Assembly: GCA_021401465.1 (NCBI GenBank) | Contig: JADDMT010000117.1 | Coordinates: 1-64,000, forward strand | Source of the DNA: Teratosphaeria epicoccoides | Lineage: Eukaryota; Ascomycota; Dothideomycetes; Mycosphaerellales; Teratosphaeriaceae | Length of the DNA stretch: 64,000 bases | Reading direction: 5' to 3' | In this document: piece after piece, positions 51,496 to 62,353 of the stretch | Position numbering within the stretch: the first letter of the stretch is position 1 | Layout: each line of letters starts with the position of its first letter | Notes under the pieces: generated by a model | The model's database searches: none | Told to the model about the DNA's origin: nothing | Seen by the model: only the letters and a program-made list of their open reading frames with translations | Made by a program: the position numbers and the translations under genes

Positions 51496-54400
51496 ATGGA
51501 CGAGGCACACAATCTTCTTGGTCTCGAGATCGACCGGATTCTCGACTCACCCTACCCAACACAGCTGAAGTCACTGCGTGACCTCGTGACGTCGAAATGC
51601 TCCGACGCCGACATCAACAAGTGCCTCCAGACAAGACCATGTCGTGTCGACCAACTCGCCAGATGTCTCCTGGAAGGCCTGCAGCGATGGCCATATGTTC
51701 TGGACATCATCGCGAAGATGTCGCGGAACGTGCGGGTCCGGGACGCCCTCGTCGAATACGAGCCGACGTTGATCCATCAGCTGGTGTCGGAGGCCGTCAA
51801 GCCGGAGAGCCTGCGGTCCAAGTCTGCGGCAGCGACGGTGTCGATGCTGTCGCACCGCCTGCCCAGCAACATCGCGCTCCCGTCGGGCGTGCAGACCCTG
51901 TTCTTGCGTCTGGTCGAGCACGCCGCGCACAAGCCATCTACCGCGGCGCTCCAGCCGGTGCACGCCCTGCTCACAGGAACCTCGAGCATGCTCCTCGGCC
52001 TCTTGGCACACCAGACCCTGCGCGACTTCGAGGAGAAGGTGTTCCAGATCCTGCATCACAGCACGCGGCGGCCGCCGACAGAGGAAGATCCCCTCTTGAC
52101 GCTGTACTGCCTGGCGCTCATGAAGATCGTGACGTCTGCGGCCGAAGACTCACTCGTGCTCACGAACAGCTTGTATCAGACGCAAGAGCTGCTCGCCAGC
52201 ACCCAGCCGACGAGTCCGAAGTGGCACGCGACGGAGATGCAGAAGTTCTTCTCCAGCAGCACGGACGCGCCTCGGACGATCAATCTTTTGTGTCTGAAGG
52301 CGATGTGGGCTTGCGCAACGTCTGCCGAGTCGCTCCAAGTCCGGCTGGAGGCGCTGAGTCTGGTGGGCGACTTGGTCGCTGCTGTGCCGGCGGAGATCAA
52401 GGATCTCTGGTGCTCGAGCAATTCTGCGCTTCTGCAGAAGATTCAGCAGAAGGCATTGGCTTGTTCTGCGGGTAGCGCTTTGCAGCTGAAGGCGTTCGCG
52501 TTTATTACGCAGCTTTGCAAGCCCGTGGATCTGCAGATGGCGAGCATAGAGACGGCGAGAAGCTCTGTTTCGTCCATGGAGACGTTGGTCGACTCGTACG
52601 ACCAGGATTCAGGAACCGCTTGGACCACTGGTATGAACGCTCTGGCCGATTCCAGCACGGCGCTGGCGTTGGCCAGTGAGGCCGTGGAGCTAGTCACGGC
52701 AGCGAGGCCTTCACAGCTATTGAAGCAGTCTGCTGCATTGGGACATGCGTTGCGAACCGTGAGTGCCCTGGTTGAAGACAGGCACGATATCGCGGAGGCT
52801 GGACTCATGGAGCTGGCATCATCAAAAATGGTTGGGCGGGTGCAGCAGCTTACGGATCAGATCAAGTCTCGGACTTGGAAAGAGACAGCTCACGATGCCG
52901 ACTTGTCAGTCTGTCGTGGGGCATACTTGAATGCACGCAATAGCATTGCTCAGGAGCTCAGTGCTTTCTTGATTCAATGCCTTCTGGGCAGACAAGAGGT
53001 AGAAGCCAGGGGAATTGCGCCTTCAACTGGCGCTTTGCTGCTCGAGCTCCATGCCCTGTCAGCATCTTCACGTGCTCCGTGTCCGCACCACACCAGAATG
53101 CTTTCCAGCTCGGGCACTGCAGTGACGTTTGCGGAAGACGATCGCAGCAACGACACTCTTTGTAGCGATTGGAGAGAAACACTGCACAATCATCTGGGCC
53201 ACGATGCTAGTATGAAAGAGGCTGCCCTCAAGAAACTGTTCGCCAAGGCATGCGAAGACCTTGAAAAACGGTGTGAAGGTGTCGAAGAGCCTCTGCGTTT
53301 GGAGAGAGAAGCTCGAGCTCACGTGCAGGACTTATATGGTCAGTTGCAGGAGTCTTATGCTCGCCTGGAGAGCGAGTGTATCGATGGCAAGCTGAGATAT
53401 GAGTCTGCTGTCGGCGAGAAGGATGATTTGATCACTGAGATGGATGCCCTACAACAGAGGGCTGACGAGCTCGTTGGAAGAGCGCAAGAACTGGAGGAGA
53501 TGCTGCGGAGCTCGCGAGCAGAGTCCGATCAGAAGCTTGAGCGGCTGCAGAAGGTGATTGATGCTGCCCAGCTGGAACATGCGACAGCATTTGCCAGCAA
53601 AGAGGAAGACTTCGAAGAATTAGAGATGACTAATGCCGATCTGCACAAAGCGATCGATTGCACAAGGCGAGAGCTCGAAGAGGTTAACCGAGAGCTGAGG
53701 ACCCTTCGTGATGCGAAGGACGTCCTGGAAGCAGAGAAGCGTGCCTTGCAAGCGGAACACGAAGGTTTGCTCGACGACCATCAGCGACTGGATGAGCAGG
53801 TCGAGGACATGCGCGTCGCCATGAATGGTCGCGAGCAATGCCTTCGTGACGCGGACCTCCATCGCGAAGCACTCGAGGCCGGGCTGGCCGCTGCCCGAGA
53901 CGAGCTGGCCAACGAACGCCGCGCCCGTGAGCAACAGCTCCAACAAGAACGCGCCTTCGCGAAGGAGAACATCCAAGCCGCCAACGCCTCTCACAACAAC
54001 ACAATGGATCGCCTCGCGATTCAGCACGGCGAAGAAGCCGCCGGTCTCCATCGCCGGCTGTCAGATCTCCGCGAGCAAATGCAGCGAGCAGAAGACCGCC
54101 ACCGCGCGGAGCTCTGGAAGAAAGACGACGAGGCCGACGAGGCGCAGAAGCAGCTCGGCCGCTTGCAGCGCAGGCTCAAACAGAAAGACCAGCAGATCCA
54201 GCAAGCGAACGCCATGCGCCAGAATTTGATGGCCGCCATGGGTCTCGGTGGCAGCGCGCAACAGCCAAGTCTGCCTCATCGCGCTCGGGCCTCGGTGGCG
54301 AGGTCGCAGCAACTGGCAGAGGAAAGCCAGAGGGAGGGCCAGCCAACGCCCCCGTCGCCCACGTCCGCCAGTCTGGAGGATAGCCTGCTGGGGTGGGATC

Positions 54401-54786
54401 CGAGGGCATCGTCGATCACGTCCGGTGAGTCGCGGAGGGGTTCTACGCCCAAGCGCGCGGGAGCGAAGCAGTCTTTCAAGGCGTCGTCGCCGGCCAAGAC
54501 CCGTCGGGGTGTCAGTGCGCGGACACGCGGGAGCGCGAGTGTTGTGGGCAGTGCTGGTGGGGGTGTTGGTAAGCGAGGACCATTGCGAGAGATGAGTGCC
54601 AACCGATCGCCGCGCAAGTTGGACGGCAATGCTGGGCTGGAGACGCCAAGCAGGAAGGCTGGTCCAGACGGCGATGAATTCGACGGCTCACCATTCGACG
54701 AAGGTGGGCTGTTCGATGGAACTGGTACGCAAGATGTACCCACGGCCCTGAGAGCAACGCATGAGGACGAAGAGACAGAAGTGTGA
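51496..54786 (+). CDS. 1096-aa helical/coiled-coil protein, uncharacterised
   Basis: An intronless frame with a clean ATG at 51496. Residues 1-~590 are almost entirely amphipathic helices with repeated L-x-x-L-A/V patterns and no membrane segment, suggestive of an ARM/HEAT-like solenoid (for example LVSEAVKPESLRSKSAAATV, LEALSLVGDLVAAVPAEIKD). Residues ~595-912 are a long heptad coiled coil (QELEEMLRSSRAESDQKLER, LEEVNRELRTLRDAKDVLEA, LGRLQRRLKQKDQQIQQ). Residues ~915-1096 are a disordered Ser/Pro/Arg/Gly tail with many basic-SP sites (SPAKTRRG, NRSPRKLDG) and an acidic end. I do not recognise a family. The order solenoid, coiled coil, disordered basic tail is shared by scaffolds such as Uso1 or CIP2A, but this is architecture only. 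Real gene status is strongly supported by length and codon structure. Confidence 0.85.
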   Translation: MDEAHNLLGLEIDRILDSPYPTQLKSLRDLVTSKCSDADINKCLQTRPCRVDQLARCLLEGLQRWPYVLDIIAKMSRNVRVRDALVEYEPTLIHQLVSEAVKPESLRSKSAAATVSMLSHRLPSNIALPSGVQTLFLRLVEHAAHKPSTAALQPVHALLTGTSSMLLGLLAHQTLRDFEEKVFQILHHSTRRPPTEEDPLLTLYCLALMKIVTSAAEDSLVLTNSLYQTQELLASTQPTSPKWHATEMQKFFSSSTDAPRTINLLCLKAMWACATSAESLQVRLEALSLVGDLVAAVPAEIKDLWCSSNSALLQKIQQKALACSAGSALQLKAFAFITQLCKPVDLQMASIETARSSVSSMETLVDSYDQDSGTAWTTGMNALADSSTALALASEAVELVTAARPSQLLKQSAALGHALRTVSALVEDRHDIAEAGLMELASSKMVGRVQQLTDQIKSRTWKETAHDADLSVCRGAYLNARNSIAQELSAFLIQCLLGRQEVEARGIAPSTGALLLELHALSASSRAPCPHHTRMLSSSGTAVTFAEDDRSNDTLCSDWRETLHNHLGHDASMKEAALKKLFAKACEDLEKRCEGVEEPLRLEREARAHVQDLYGQLQESYARLESECIDGKLRYESAVGEKDDLITEMDALQQRADELVGRAQELEEMLRSSRAESDQKLERLQKVIDAAQLEHATAFASKEEDFEELEMTNADLHKAIDCTRRELEEVNRELRTLRDAKDVLEAEKRALQAEHEGLLDDHQRLDEQVEDMRVAMNGREQCLRDADLHREALEAGLAAARDELANERRAREQQLQQERAFAKENIQAANASHNNTMDRLAIQHGEEAAGLHRRLSDLREQMQRAEDRHRAELWKKDDEADEAQKQLGRLQRRLKQKDQQIQQANAMRQNLMAAMGLGGSAQQPSLPHRARASVARSQQLAEESQREGQPTPPSPTSASLEDSLLGWDPRASSITSGESRRGSTPKRAGAKQSFKASSPAKTRRGVSARTRGSASVVGSAGGGVGKRGPLREMSANRSPRKLDGNAGLETPSRKAGPDGDEFDGSPFDEGGLFDGTGTQDVPTALRATHEDEETEV

Positions 54787-55088
54787 TACGTCTCTTTCGC
54801 ACTTTTCCCCTTTTTCTGGTATTGCTCGTGTCGTCAAGTGCTCGGTCAGGTGTCTATCTCCCTTGTGTTACCCTGGAGTGCGCCGCTTCCGGCCCATTTA
54901 GCCTGACTCATGATACACATTGGACACTACCTTGCGCTCGGCGTGTTCAGTGCCTCTCTCAAGCTGTCTTGCTGGAATCTCAACGTTCATATAGCGGTCG
55001 TCCAATGTCCCGTTTGTTGCCTATCAAGGTGCCCCGGCCGCCCACCTAGCAGACCAAAAATGTGTCGTATGTACTATTCCAGCATTCA

Positions 55089-56558
55089 TCACGATTTTCT
55101 GGCACGGGATGCGTATGTTGGACTGTTCGTCGTCATATTCGAAAAGTCCGACTCCTTTCTCTGACCTCTGCGCAATTCTTGGACACCGACCGTGATCTCC
55201 GTCTTGTTGAAACCCGATCCCGTGAGGATCGGGTCCACGCTCTCCGACGCACTAGGTGGACGTTCGGAGTCTTGCAGGTCGAAGCTTGCGTGCGGGCGGC
55301 GCACAGCATCCCTAGTAGGCTCGTAGTTGTCGAACATCTGCCGGCCTTCCACTGTGACCGTCCTCGTGTGCGTGATGCCCGTGCCCAGTTCGCTGTCGAG
55401 GTTGCCCATCGTGCCTGCGCTCTTAGTCGTATGGCCGGACATGGTGTCCCTGAGCAAGCGCCGCCTTGTGAGGGTGTACAGTAAGCTGTCAACCCAACCG
55501 CAGCTGGTGATCAAAGCGCCGCAGACGCACGAGGTGACATCGCTCGCAGCGGCACCATCGTGAGACATGGACCACATGCGTGTTGCAGAAAGTGGCAGTG
55601 TTAAGAGCACATAGACACATGGATATAGCGTCATCAGCATTGTCACGCGGTTGACGGCTTGAACGGTGGCTGCACTGGGCAAGTTGGTAGCGCCGGGACT
55701 ACCAGCCAAGAGATGGCTGGTTTTCCGGCGTAATGCCACGAAAGTCATGACATATATCACGATGGTGCCGAACTGGACGATCTAGCAGGAATCAGCAGAT
55801 GCCTCTTGCCGGCCCGGTCTGGCTCACTCACGAAAAGCCAGATGTAGTGGCACGCCAGTCGGTCGACTTCGTACGCAGACGAGACCCAACACCAAGCTCC
55901 GGCTCGAACGAACTGTTGAGCATTCAGTCAGAGCCACTTTGATTCAATGGAAGGGACGGACATATGTGTTTCCATGGATGCCAATGCCAACCCCCGTCAA
56001 GAAGAAGGCAAACGCCCAGATGCCTACGACGGCCACGGCAAAATGGCTAGCTCTCAAGCGTCCTCCGTACACCGCCGTGTAGAAGGTGTGGAGTGCAATG
56101 GCAAGAACGAAGAGACCGGAAGCGACATCGCCGCTGTGTATGAGCCAACCTTGTGCGAAGCATGCCTATGCCGATGTCAGTCATGCTCGAAGTGTCAACG
56201 ATGGAAGAGAAGTTACCTGCGAAGGAGCCAAGATGGCGTTGAGGCGGATCCAGTGGAAACTGATGACAAAGGAGCTGCTCTGCTGCAGATCTGCCAGCAG
56301 CAAGTTCAAAACGAGCACGACGTATTGGTTGTACCCGATCCAGCTCTTGTAGTGCGAGCGCCAGCTGATGAAGCGGAAGCCGATGAAGCAGATCAATGCT
56401 GACGTTGACAGCACCGATATCAAGCCGAGAATGCCCAGTGGTATGAGCCCGTAGCGAAGAGTGTCGTTCAGGTGCGACTGGCTATACGGCGGCGGAAAGT
56501 ACTGGCCCCCATGTGTCTGGACCTTGGGCTCATACGGCGCTGGACCCGAATCGGCCAT
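55089..56558 (-). CDS. seven-helix G-protein-coupled receptor, Git3/GprM-like
   Basis: Four exons: 56558-56217, 56165-55962, 55912-55832, 55781-55089. The introns are 51, 49 and 50 nt. The product is 439 aa. The chosen start (MADSGPAPYEP) follows an upstream in-frame extension with weaker context. Helix 1 is LIPLGILGLISVLSTSALIC. Helix 2/3 regions carry HYKSWIGYNQYVVLVLNLLL, ADLQQSSSFVISFHWIRLNA and ACFAQGWLIHSGDVASGLFV. Then come LHTFYTAVYGGRL, VVGIWAFAFFLTGVGIGIHG, FVRAGAWCWVS, HYIWLFIVQFGTIVIYVMTF, and last helices MLMTLYPCVYVLLTLPLSA and the region ending SLLYTLTRRRLL. This pattern is the filamentous-fungal Git3-related GprM/GprN class; members couple to heterotrimeric G proteins in nutrient or stress sensing. 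A ~120-aa Ser/Thr-rich cytosolic tail follows. Ligand unknown. It converges with the 1096-aa gene, 302 bases apart. Confidence 0.88.
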
Positions 56559-58390
56559 TTTGGCAATTTTCCAGCGTCCAAGATAAGGAGAGGATGCACG
56601 GCGTGTGATCAAGACATCATCCTTACAGCGCGATTTCCAGAGGCAGTTGCAAAGGAGGGAAGACGCGAGTTCCCGCAGAGTGATGCGACGGCCGTGGAAT
56701 CTCCTGGTCGCAAGGTGCAGGCTAGCGGTGACGAGGTGATGAAAAGGGTCGTGAAGCAGTTGTGCAGGTACACCGGGCTAGAAAGTCATTTGCGTGGGAG
56801 GCGGCACAGCGGTCTTCCAGCCCTTTGCCCGGTCGCAACTTTACGCGTGCCAGGCATGTTAGGATGGTCGGACGAGCAGTTGCATGGGTGATGGAGCTCT
56901 CAGTCTCGACTCGACAGTATCGCCATCTGCCAAGCGATCTCGCGTCGGTGTGGAGGGATGATGCTCGATGAGTGGGGTCCACGATGGTGCAAGTGCACAT
57001 GGGTCCTGAATGAAGCAAGAACCCACCTGCACATCAACATGAACTTCGACCAAGGCCATGATTTTTATTATTAAACTCAGCGCAACAGCCAAGCAGCCCT
57101 CCAGGCGTGCCGCAGTTTCAGAACCATCATCCGGGCGATCCGTCACCCAGGACATCGTACGGTACACTTCGTACTCCCGGAGCTAGTGTTCAGGGTAGAA
57201 TGGGAGAGCAGAAGGTAGGATCCGCACACGAAGCTGAGAAGGCGCGCGTCCAACTTCCACACCTGCGTGCATGTCCGGTGTCCGGTGTCCGGTGTACCTG
57301 CATGTCGTTCATGCCGCTGGCCCGTCTGCAGGAACCGACCGGTCCCGCCGTCCCCAGATCCAGGCGCGAACGGTGACCATTGCTGGGCCTGCTCGAAGAG
57401 GTTAAAGCGGGACGGTTGAACGTGATGACCGTGACCGCCGTCGATGCCGTAGAGTGCCATCAGGGCGGCGCGGAGAGCAGCTGCGTGTGTGTGCCAGGGC
57501 CACAGGCATGCAGCACTCTACCTGCTCATACGGAGTAGTGAGGCAGTGCACATGGTCTGCCCGATCTCAGCACGTGCAGGGCGCGACGACAACAATGCAG
57601 CCAAGAGGACTGGAGGGGTGGAGTGGAAAATGATAGATGCGGAATGGAAGGAATGTTGAAGCAAGCTTTCACGCCCGCTTCTAGTCAACAATAAATCTTC
57701 AGCACTACACCAGCACCCCAGCGTGAGTCGGTGAGCTGCTACTACTACCTACCTCATACAGTACATGACCTGCCGACGCAATGCTGTTTGTGCAGGTTTC
57801 GAAGATCACGCTGTTTGTTATGGCTCGCGAGAGACAGACTCTTTGCCTCTCATCATTCTGCGAGTCCAACACCTCGGCTTTGCCCCAGCCCGGCCATCGC
57901 GCCCGCACTCGGCCCTGTAAAGTGTGTATCATGAGCGCGAAAGCGCTCGATGCAAACCGGTTCACATCCCCTGCTCGATCCGGGGATGACGGTTGCCCAG
58001 GGTGCAATCAGGCTGGTAGCCACCACTGGCAACCACAACTGCAGATTGCAATAATTAATGCGCCCATCCCCTCACTCACCTGATCATGGTCGAACACCTC
58101 GTGACCCTGTCTGTTGAGTCCAGCGATCAACGCTGCGCGTGAACCATGTTCACTACACCCTCTCCAGCCGCATCTCCATCTCCATCGTCGCAAATGAATC
58201 ACCAGGATCTCCTCCCACGTGATTCGACCTCGCCAAACTCCCCTCGGCGCCTCTTGCTTGACCGGGAGCTGGCCGGCCCAGTCGGCATCATCTGCAAACT
58301 GTAACACAAGCCGTTTCACAGTACGAAACGTGGTTGGCGATCATGTTAGGAGCCGCTACTCCCAGAGTGCCTCATGTCCGCACCCCGCAA
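56559..58390. other. 1.8 kb without a recognisable gene
   Basis: Promoter of the GPCR and 3-prime side of the RdRP gene. It contains a small tandem repeat (GTCCGGT, three copies, 57279-57299) and low-complexity frames on both strands (57705-58083). No gene is supported. Confidence 0.45.
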
Positions 58391-61300
58391 TCATGGCTGG
58401 GATGAGAGACTTGCGTGGAGCACGCCATCCTCCATCGGCTCTCCGGCAGGCAAAGCCGAGGCGGAAAAAAGATCCTCATCGTGCAGTCCTGTGCGGACAG
58501 CAGTGGCTGCATTCTCAACCACGACAACTTCCGGTAACTCCTCGAGCTCGAAGTCTGGCCCAAGCAGATCCGCGTACGCTCTGTTCGGCGGAGCCCTGCG
58601 CGGCGCATGGACGTTCGTAGGCATCCTGCTGGTGGGCCCTTGCCTCTTCGCGATAAGCCCAAGCTCCCTCGGGAAGATCCAAGGGAACGACATGAAGGGC
58701 ATGTTGTCGGATGTCATTCTGGTGCGGATGAATTGTCCGCCAACAAGCCTGGTTTCCTGCATCGCTTCACGGGCGTCGCCAACCTCTTTCGCGGTCGCGA
58801 CGTACATCGCCGCAATGAAAGGTGCCATCTTTGTCCAATCACGTTGTGAGTTCGTCGTGCCGGCTCGCTCACAACAGAGCTCCTGAAAGTGCTGCTTGAC
58901 GCAGCCCACCTTCTCGCCAATGTCCTCGGAGAATTTGTAGTCATTGTCCTGGTTATGGGCAAGGACGTACGACGTCCATACCTCGAACTCAGTTCGAATG
59001 CCGTACTGGGCCATGAGACGGCGAATTGCCGCGTCATACTGCTGCTTGACCTCGCGAACTTCATCAAGGAGCTGGTCTTCTGGCTGGTAGGTGTCGAGGA
59101 TGCGCGCATCGAATGAGAGTTCCCATTCGGGGTGGAAGTCTACGAGTCTGACCGCATTGTATACCTGGCCAATGGCTTTGCTGGATTTATAGCATGGCGG
59201 CTTCTCAGACCAGTGTGGCTTTCGTCCCTTGAACCTGAGTCGCTCCGGAAATGTGGCAGGTACGCCAGTCTTAGCGTAGTCGACTGCCATGGAGTGCAAA
59301 TGCGCAAGCGCCATGCACTCCTCGCTCTTCACGCCTTCTTCCCGGCGGTCTGCCCAGTATCTGTGAGCAACCGCAATCTGTCCAAGGTTCTCATTCTTCA
59401 TGTGAGTGACAAAGAATGAAATAATGTCCTGAACCGTGACCTCGCCACTCGCGACTACTGGCCTTGGTCCCGTGTAGTCCATGGCTTGGTGGTTCCACTC
59501 ATTGGGTGGCGGCATAATTTCACGATCCCACATGACCAGATAATCGTCACCATCAAGATCGCCGCCTGAACACATGTTGGGCAAAGGCCGGTCGCCGGTC
59601 TGTGGGAACACCACGCAGTTCTTGAGGTGGTGAAGAGCAGGCACGTCGACCGCCTTGACCATACGTATATCACCTGCATGTAGAGAAGGGTTACGCGCGA
59701 CCATGCATATTTCGGTGATGACCTTGTACCTGCCCGTGCCTTTCCCACGGCTTGTGTCGTCAACCTGGACGAAGATCTCTGGCAGACTGGCTTCATCGCG
59801 AAGTACGTCATCTGCCGAATGGATGTCATCAAAATGACCCTTGAGAGTCGCCGTCTCGTCAATGCAGCCGAGCACGAATGCGCCGTTCTCGATCGGGATT
59901 TTGGCCTTTTCCTTCAGGTATTTCAGCCACCACGCCCTCCAGAGCCGAAGACACGAGTGCATAAACGGATCGCGTGCCGCCATGAAACCGTCATAGATCA
60001 TGTCGGCAAGCACCAGGGCTGTGCCGTTGCCGTCTATCTTTTGGTTTAATTCTTGTAACGCCACGTGCTCATCGGTCATGGCATCCTGGAGCCGCTGCAC
60101 ATTTCGGGACATTTTGTCGAAGAACGGCCGAGCAGGTACACCGAGAGATTCAAGGACAGCTATCAGCTGAATGTTGAGGTGGGCTCCAGCAAACTTGGAA
60201 ACACGGCAGATTCCCAAGCTGAAGTCATTCGCTTCAAATTTCTTCTGGCTGTCTCGATACTGGATGACTTTGCCTTTGATATCAGGGTCGACAGCAAGCA
60301 CGCCCTTACAGCCCGCCATGCGGAACTGGAAGACGGACGGAAAATCGTTGTCCGAGTGGTGATAGCTGTGCTCGTGAGCAATGATGCGCGCCAAGAATGG
60401 TGAGATCTTTCCCACGCCATCACTGAATTTATGACCGTGGCGCTGGATCTCCTCAATCCTCTCGGCTCTGATTCCGCTGCCAGCATAAGGGATGGCTTTG
60501 GTTGTCGAGAAGCTCTGTCCGAGACGGGCTGCATACTTTGCAACTTCTTTTATGCCGCTGAAGTTGCCCATCCAGCTGCGGACATCCGCGGCGGTGAGAC
60601 TCCCGGTCGAAGCAAAGAAATATGCGCCATGCTCCTTGAACTGCGCGTTACCAAATGCGAGAAACTCGTAGTGTCTGTCACCGATCTTGACTCCGTTTTG
60701 CATGGTGCGGTAGACATGGGTCAGCACCTCAGTCATGCTCTTGTCCTGACCGCGGATCTTCCCCTTCCAGCGCTCGTCAGTGAATTTGACGCGCAGGAAA
60801 CGATCTTCATGGTCCCGAAACCTGCGCACGACCCGGTTCGATGTTTCCATCACTCTCGTGGCGAAGTATATTGTACTCGGCGTGACTGTCGCGGCTGGAA
60901 TCATCGTGCATTGCGGCTTGTCTTTTCTTTTGGTCAATATGAGCGAGCGTTGCAGGTGGAAAACTTCCATCGGGTTATAATAGTGTTTCCTGTTATCGGC
61001 TACCTTCTCAAGGAGCTTGATGGCAGTCTCGGGTTGCAATTCGAGCAGTCTGTACACAAAGCTTGGAGTAATGTTGCAGCCAGGTATGAGACCTTGGCTG
61101 ACACAAACCTCCAGTTGATAGCGCACGAGAAATGCAAGCTGAGCAGCTGGGGCAGCAGTCAACTCATCTAGGGCGGAAAGCGCCTTCAACCTGGAACGGT
61201 GACCTGCACTTTGCTCTGGGTTTCCTGCCCATGACTGCATATCGTGGACGGAGCCGTAACGGAAAGCGACAGGGAGGGAGGACACTGCCACGTTATGGTC

Positions 61301-62353
61301 GGAGAGCAGCGTGCCGATGGCATTGAAGTCGATGAGGGATGCAGTCTCTTTGCTGATCACAAGCCTGTAGGTCAGCCACTGACCGACGTCGAATGACACT
61401 GCTTCCCGGTGCAATTGCGTGATGGCGTCGCTGGGTCGATGATGCTGATCGATACCGGTTCGGCGAAACCATAATTGTGTGTCTTTCCACTCAGATACCT
61501 TTGCATCGTGAGTTGACCTGATGTCATCGGTCTTGCGCCAGAGAAGCGGAGGTAGCTCGAAGCTGAACGTCAGGATAGTGTTCTCCTTCTCGTCTCGGAG
61601 TCTATGAATTTGGCGCATATGAGCAAGGTCGATTGAGATCCTGTACTCATGATCTTGGGGCGCTGGATGTCCTTGAATGGACTTCCACGGGAAGCTGAGC
61701 TTCAGCTCATGGTGTCGCTCGCTGAGACTCAATTCGACGGGTATCTTCGGGTTGGGAAGAGCTCTGAACATGCCAAGCATGTTGTTCGGCTGCTCCATTG
61801 CTCCAACGTCCATCTGGACTGCAGACACGCTGACCTCATCATGCGAGCGCGACAGGTTATTGCTTGACTTCATCTGCTCCGGTCTGCCAGACATGTCGAG
61901 GACTGAGAATTCGAGTCTGTGTTGAAGGCCGTCCAAGGAGCACACGCTCATGCCGTTCTGAAGCCAGAGCCCGGTTCTTGGCGGCGGCTTGAACGTCACA
62001 TACGCCGCCCTCTTCCCATCGCCTTGCGGCTCCTGGAGGTCAATGCGTGACAAGGCACCATAGCTGCTCAGCGTTTGATACATTTCCCATGTGCCCCAGC
62101 CTTGTGGGACACCGCGCACGCGAATCTTCAGGTATTCTAGATCGGCCCGCAATGTCTGTCTTCTCGATTTGCTCAAGGGTCTTGTGCTTCGCTGCTGCAC
62201 ATTGGAAGTGCCGTTCGTTCGCTGTGCGAGTGGATTGCTGCGAGCTGAAGCTCCTTGTGGTGAGCCGTTCGCCTGATCACGGGGAGCAAGGGTGGGACGA
62301 GGCGGCGTTGCTTGCTTGCCTGCCGCGGCACGGCGGTGTGGACTGAGAACCAT
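58391..62353 (-). CDS. RNA-dependent RNA polymerase of the RNAi pathway
   Basis: An intronless 1320-aa protein from ATG 62353. Residues ~1-70 are basic and disordered. An RRM-like fold spans about 74-125 (YLKIRVRGVPQGWGTWEMYQ .. AAYVTFKPPP). The core of the eukaryotic cellular RdRP family follows. It shows ESLGVPARPFFDKMSRNVQ, KISPFLARIIAHEH and FQFRMAGCKGVLAVDP. The catalytic loop GGDLDGDDYLVMWD has the metal-binding D-L-D-G-D-D at 932-937. HLHSMAVDYAKTG and a C-terminal helical domain complete it. Such enzymes copy single-stranded transcripts into dsRNA for Dicer. In filamentous fungi they act in quelling, meiotic silencing or sRNA biogenesis. The N-terminal RRM and overall length resemble the Rdp1/SAD-1 branch more than QDE-1, but subgrouping by eye is tentative. 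Substitutions in the catalytic loop are not seen, so it should be active. Confidence 0.93.
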   Translation of the reverse strand: MVLSPHRRAAAGKQATPPRPTLAPRDQANGSPQGASARSNPLAQRTNGTSNVQQRSTRPLSKSRRQTLRADLEYLKIRVRGVPQGWGTWEMYQTLSSYGALSRIDLQEPQGDGKRAAYVTFKPPPRTGLWLQNGMSVCSLDGLQHRLEFSVLDMSGRPEQMKSSNNLSRSHDEVSVSAVQMDVGAMEQPNNMLGMFRALPNPKIPVELSLSERHHELKLSFPWKSIQGHPAPQDHEYRISIDLAHMRQIHRLRDEKENTILTFSFELPPLLWRKTDDIRSTHDAKVSEWKDTQLWFRRTGIDQHHRPSDAITQLHREAVSFDVGQWLTYRLVISKETASLIDFNAIGTLLSDHNVAVSSLPVAFRYGSVHDMQSWAGNPEQSAGHRSRLKALSALDELTAAPAAQLAFLVRYQLEVCVSQGLIPGCNITPSFVYRLLELQPETAIKLLEKVADNRKHYYNPMEVFHLQRSLILTKRKDKPQCTMIPAATVTPSTIYFATRVMETSNRVVRRFRDHEDRFLRVKFTDERWKGKIRGQDKSMTEVLTHVYRTMQNGVKIGDRHYEFLAFGNAQFKEHGAYFFASTGSLTAADVRSWMGNFSGIKEVAKYAARLGQSFSTTKAIPYAGSGIRAERIEEIQRHGHKFSDGVGKISPFLARIIAHEHSYHHSDNDFPSVFQFRMAGCKGVLAVDPDIKGKVIQYRDSQKKFEANDFSLGICRVSKFAGAHLNIQLIAVLESLGVPARPFFDKMSRNVQRLQDAMTDEHVALQELNQKIDGNGTALVLADMIYDGFMAARDPFMHSCLRLWRAWWLKYLKEKAKIPIENGAFVLGCIDETATLKGHFDDIHSADDVLRDEASLPEIFVQVDDTSRGKGTGRYKVITEICMVARNPSLHAGDIRMVKAVDVPALHHLKNCVVFPQTGDRPLPNMCSGGDLDGDDYLVMWDREIMPPPNEWNHQAMDYTGPRPVVASGEVTVQDIISFFVTHMKNENLGQIAVAHRYWADRREEGVKSEECMALAHLHSMAVDYAKTGVPATFPERLRFKGRKPHWSEKPPCYKSSKAIGQVYNAVRLVDFHPEWELSFDARILDTYQPEDQLLDEVREVKQQYDAAIRRLMAQYGIRTEFEVWTSYVLAHNQDNDYKFSEDIGEKVGCVKQHFQELCCERAGTTNSQRDWTKMAPFIAAMYVATAKEVGDAREAMQETRLVGGQFIRTRMTSDNMPFMSFPWIFPRELGLIAKRQGPTSRMPTNVHAPRRAPPNRAYADLLGPDFELEELPEVVVVENAATAVRTGLHDEDLFSASALPAGEPMEDGVLHASLSSQP

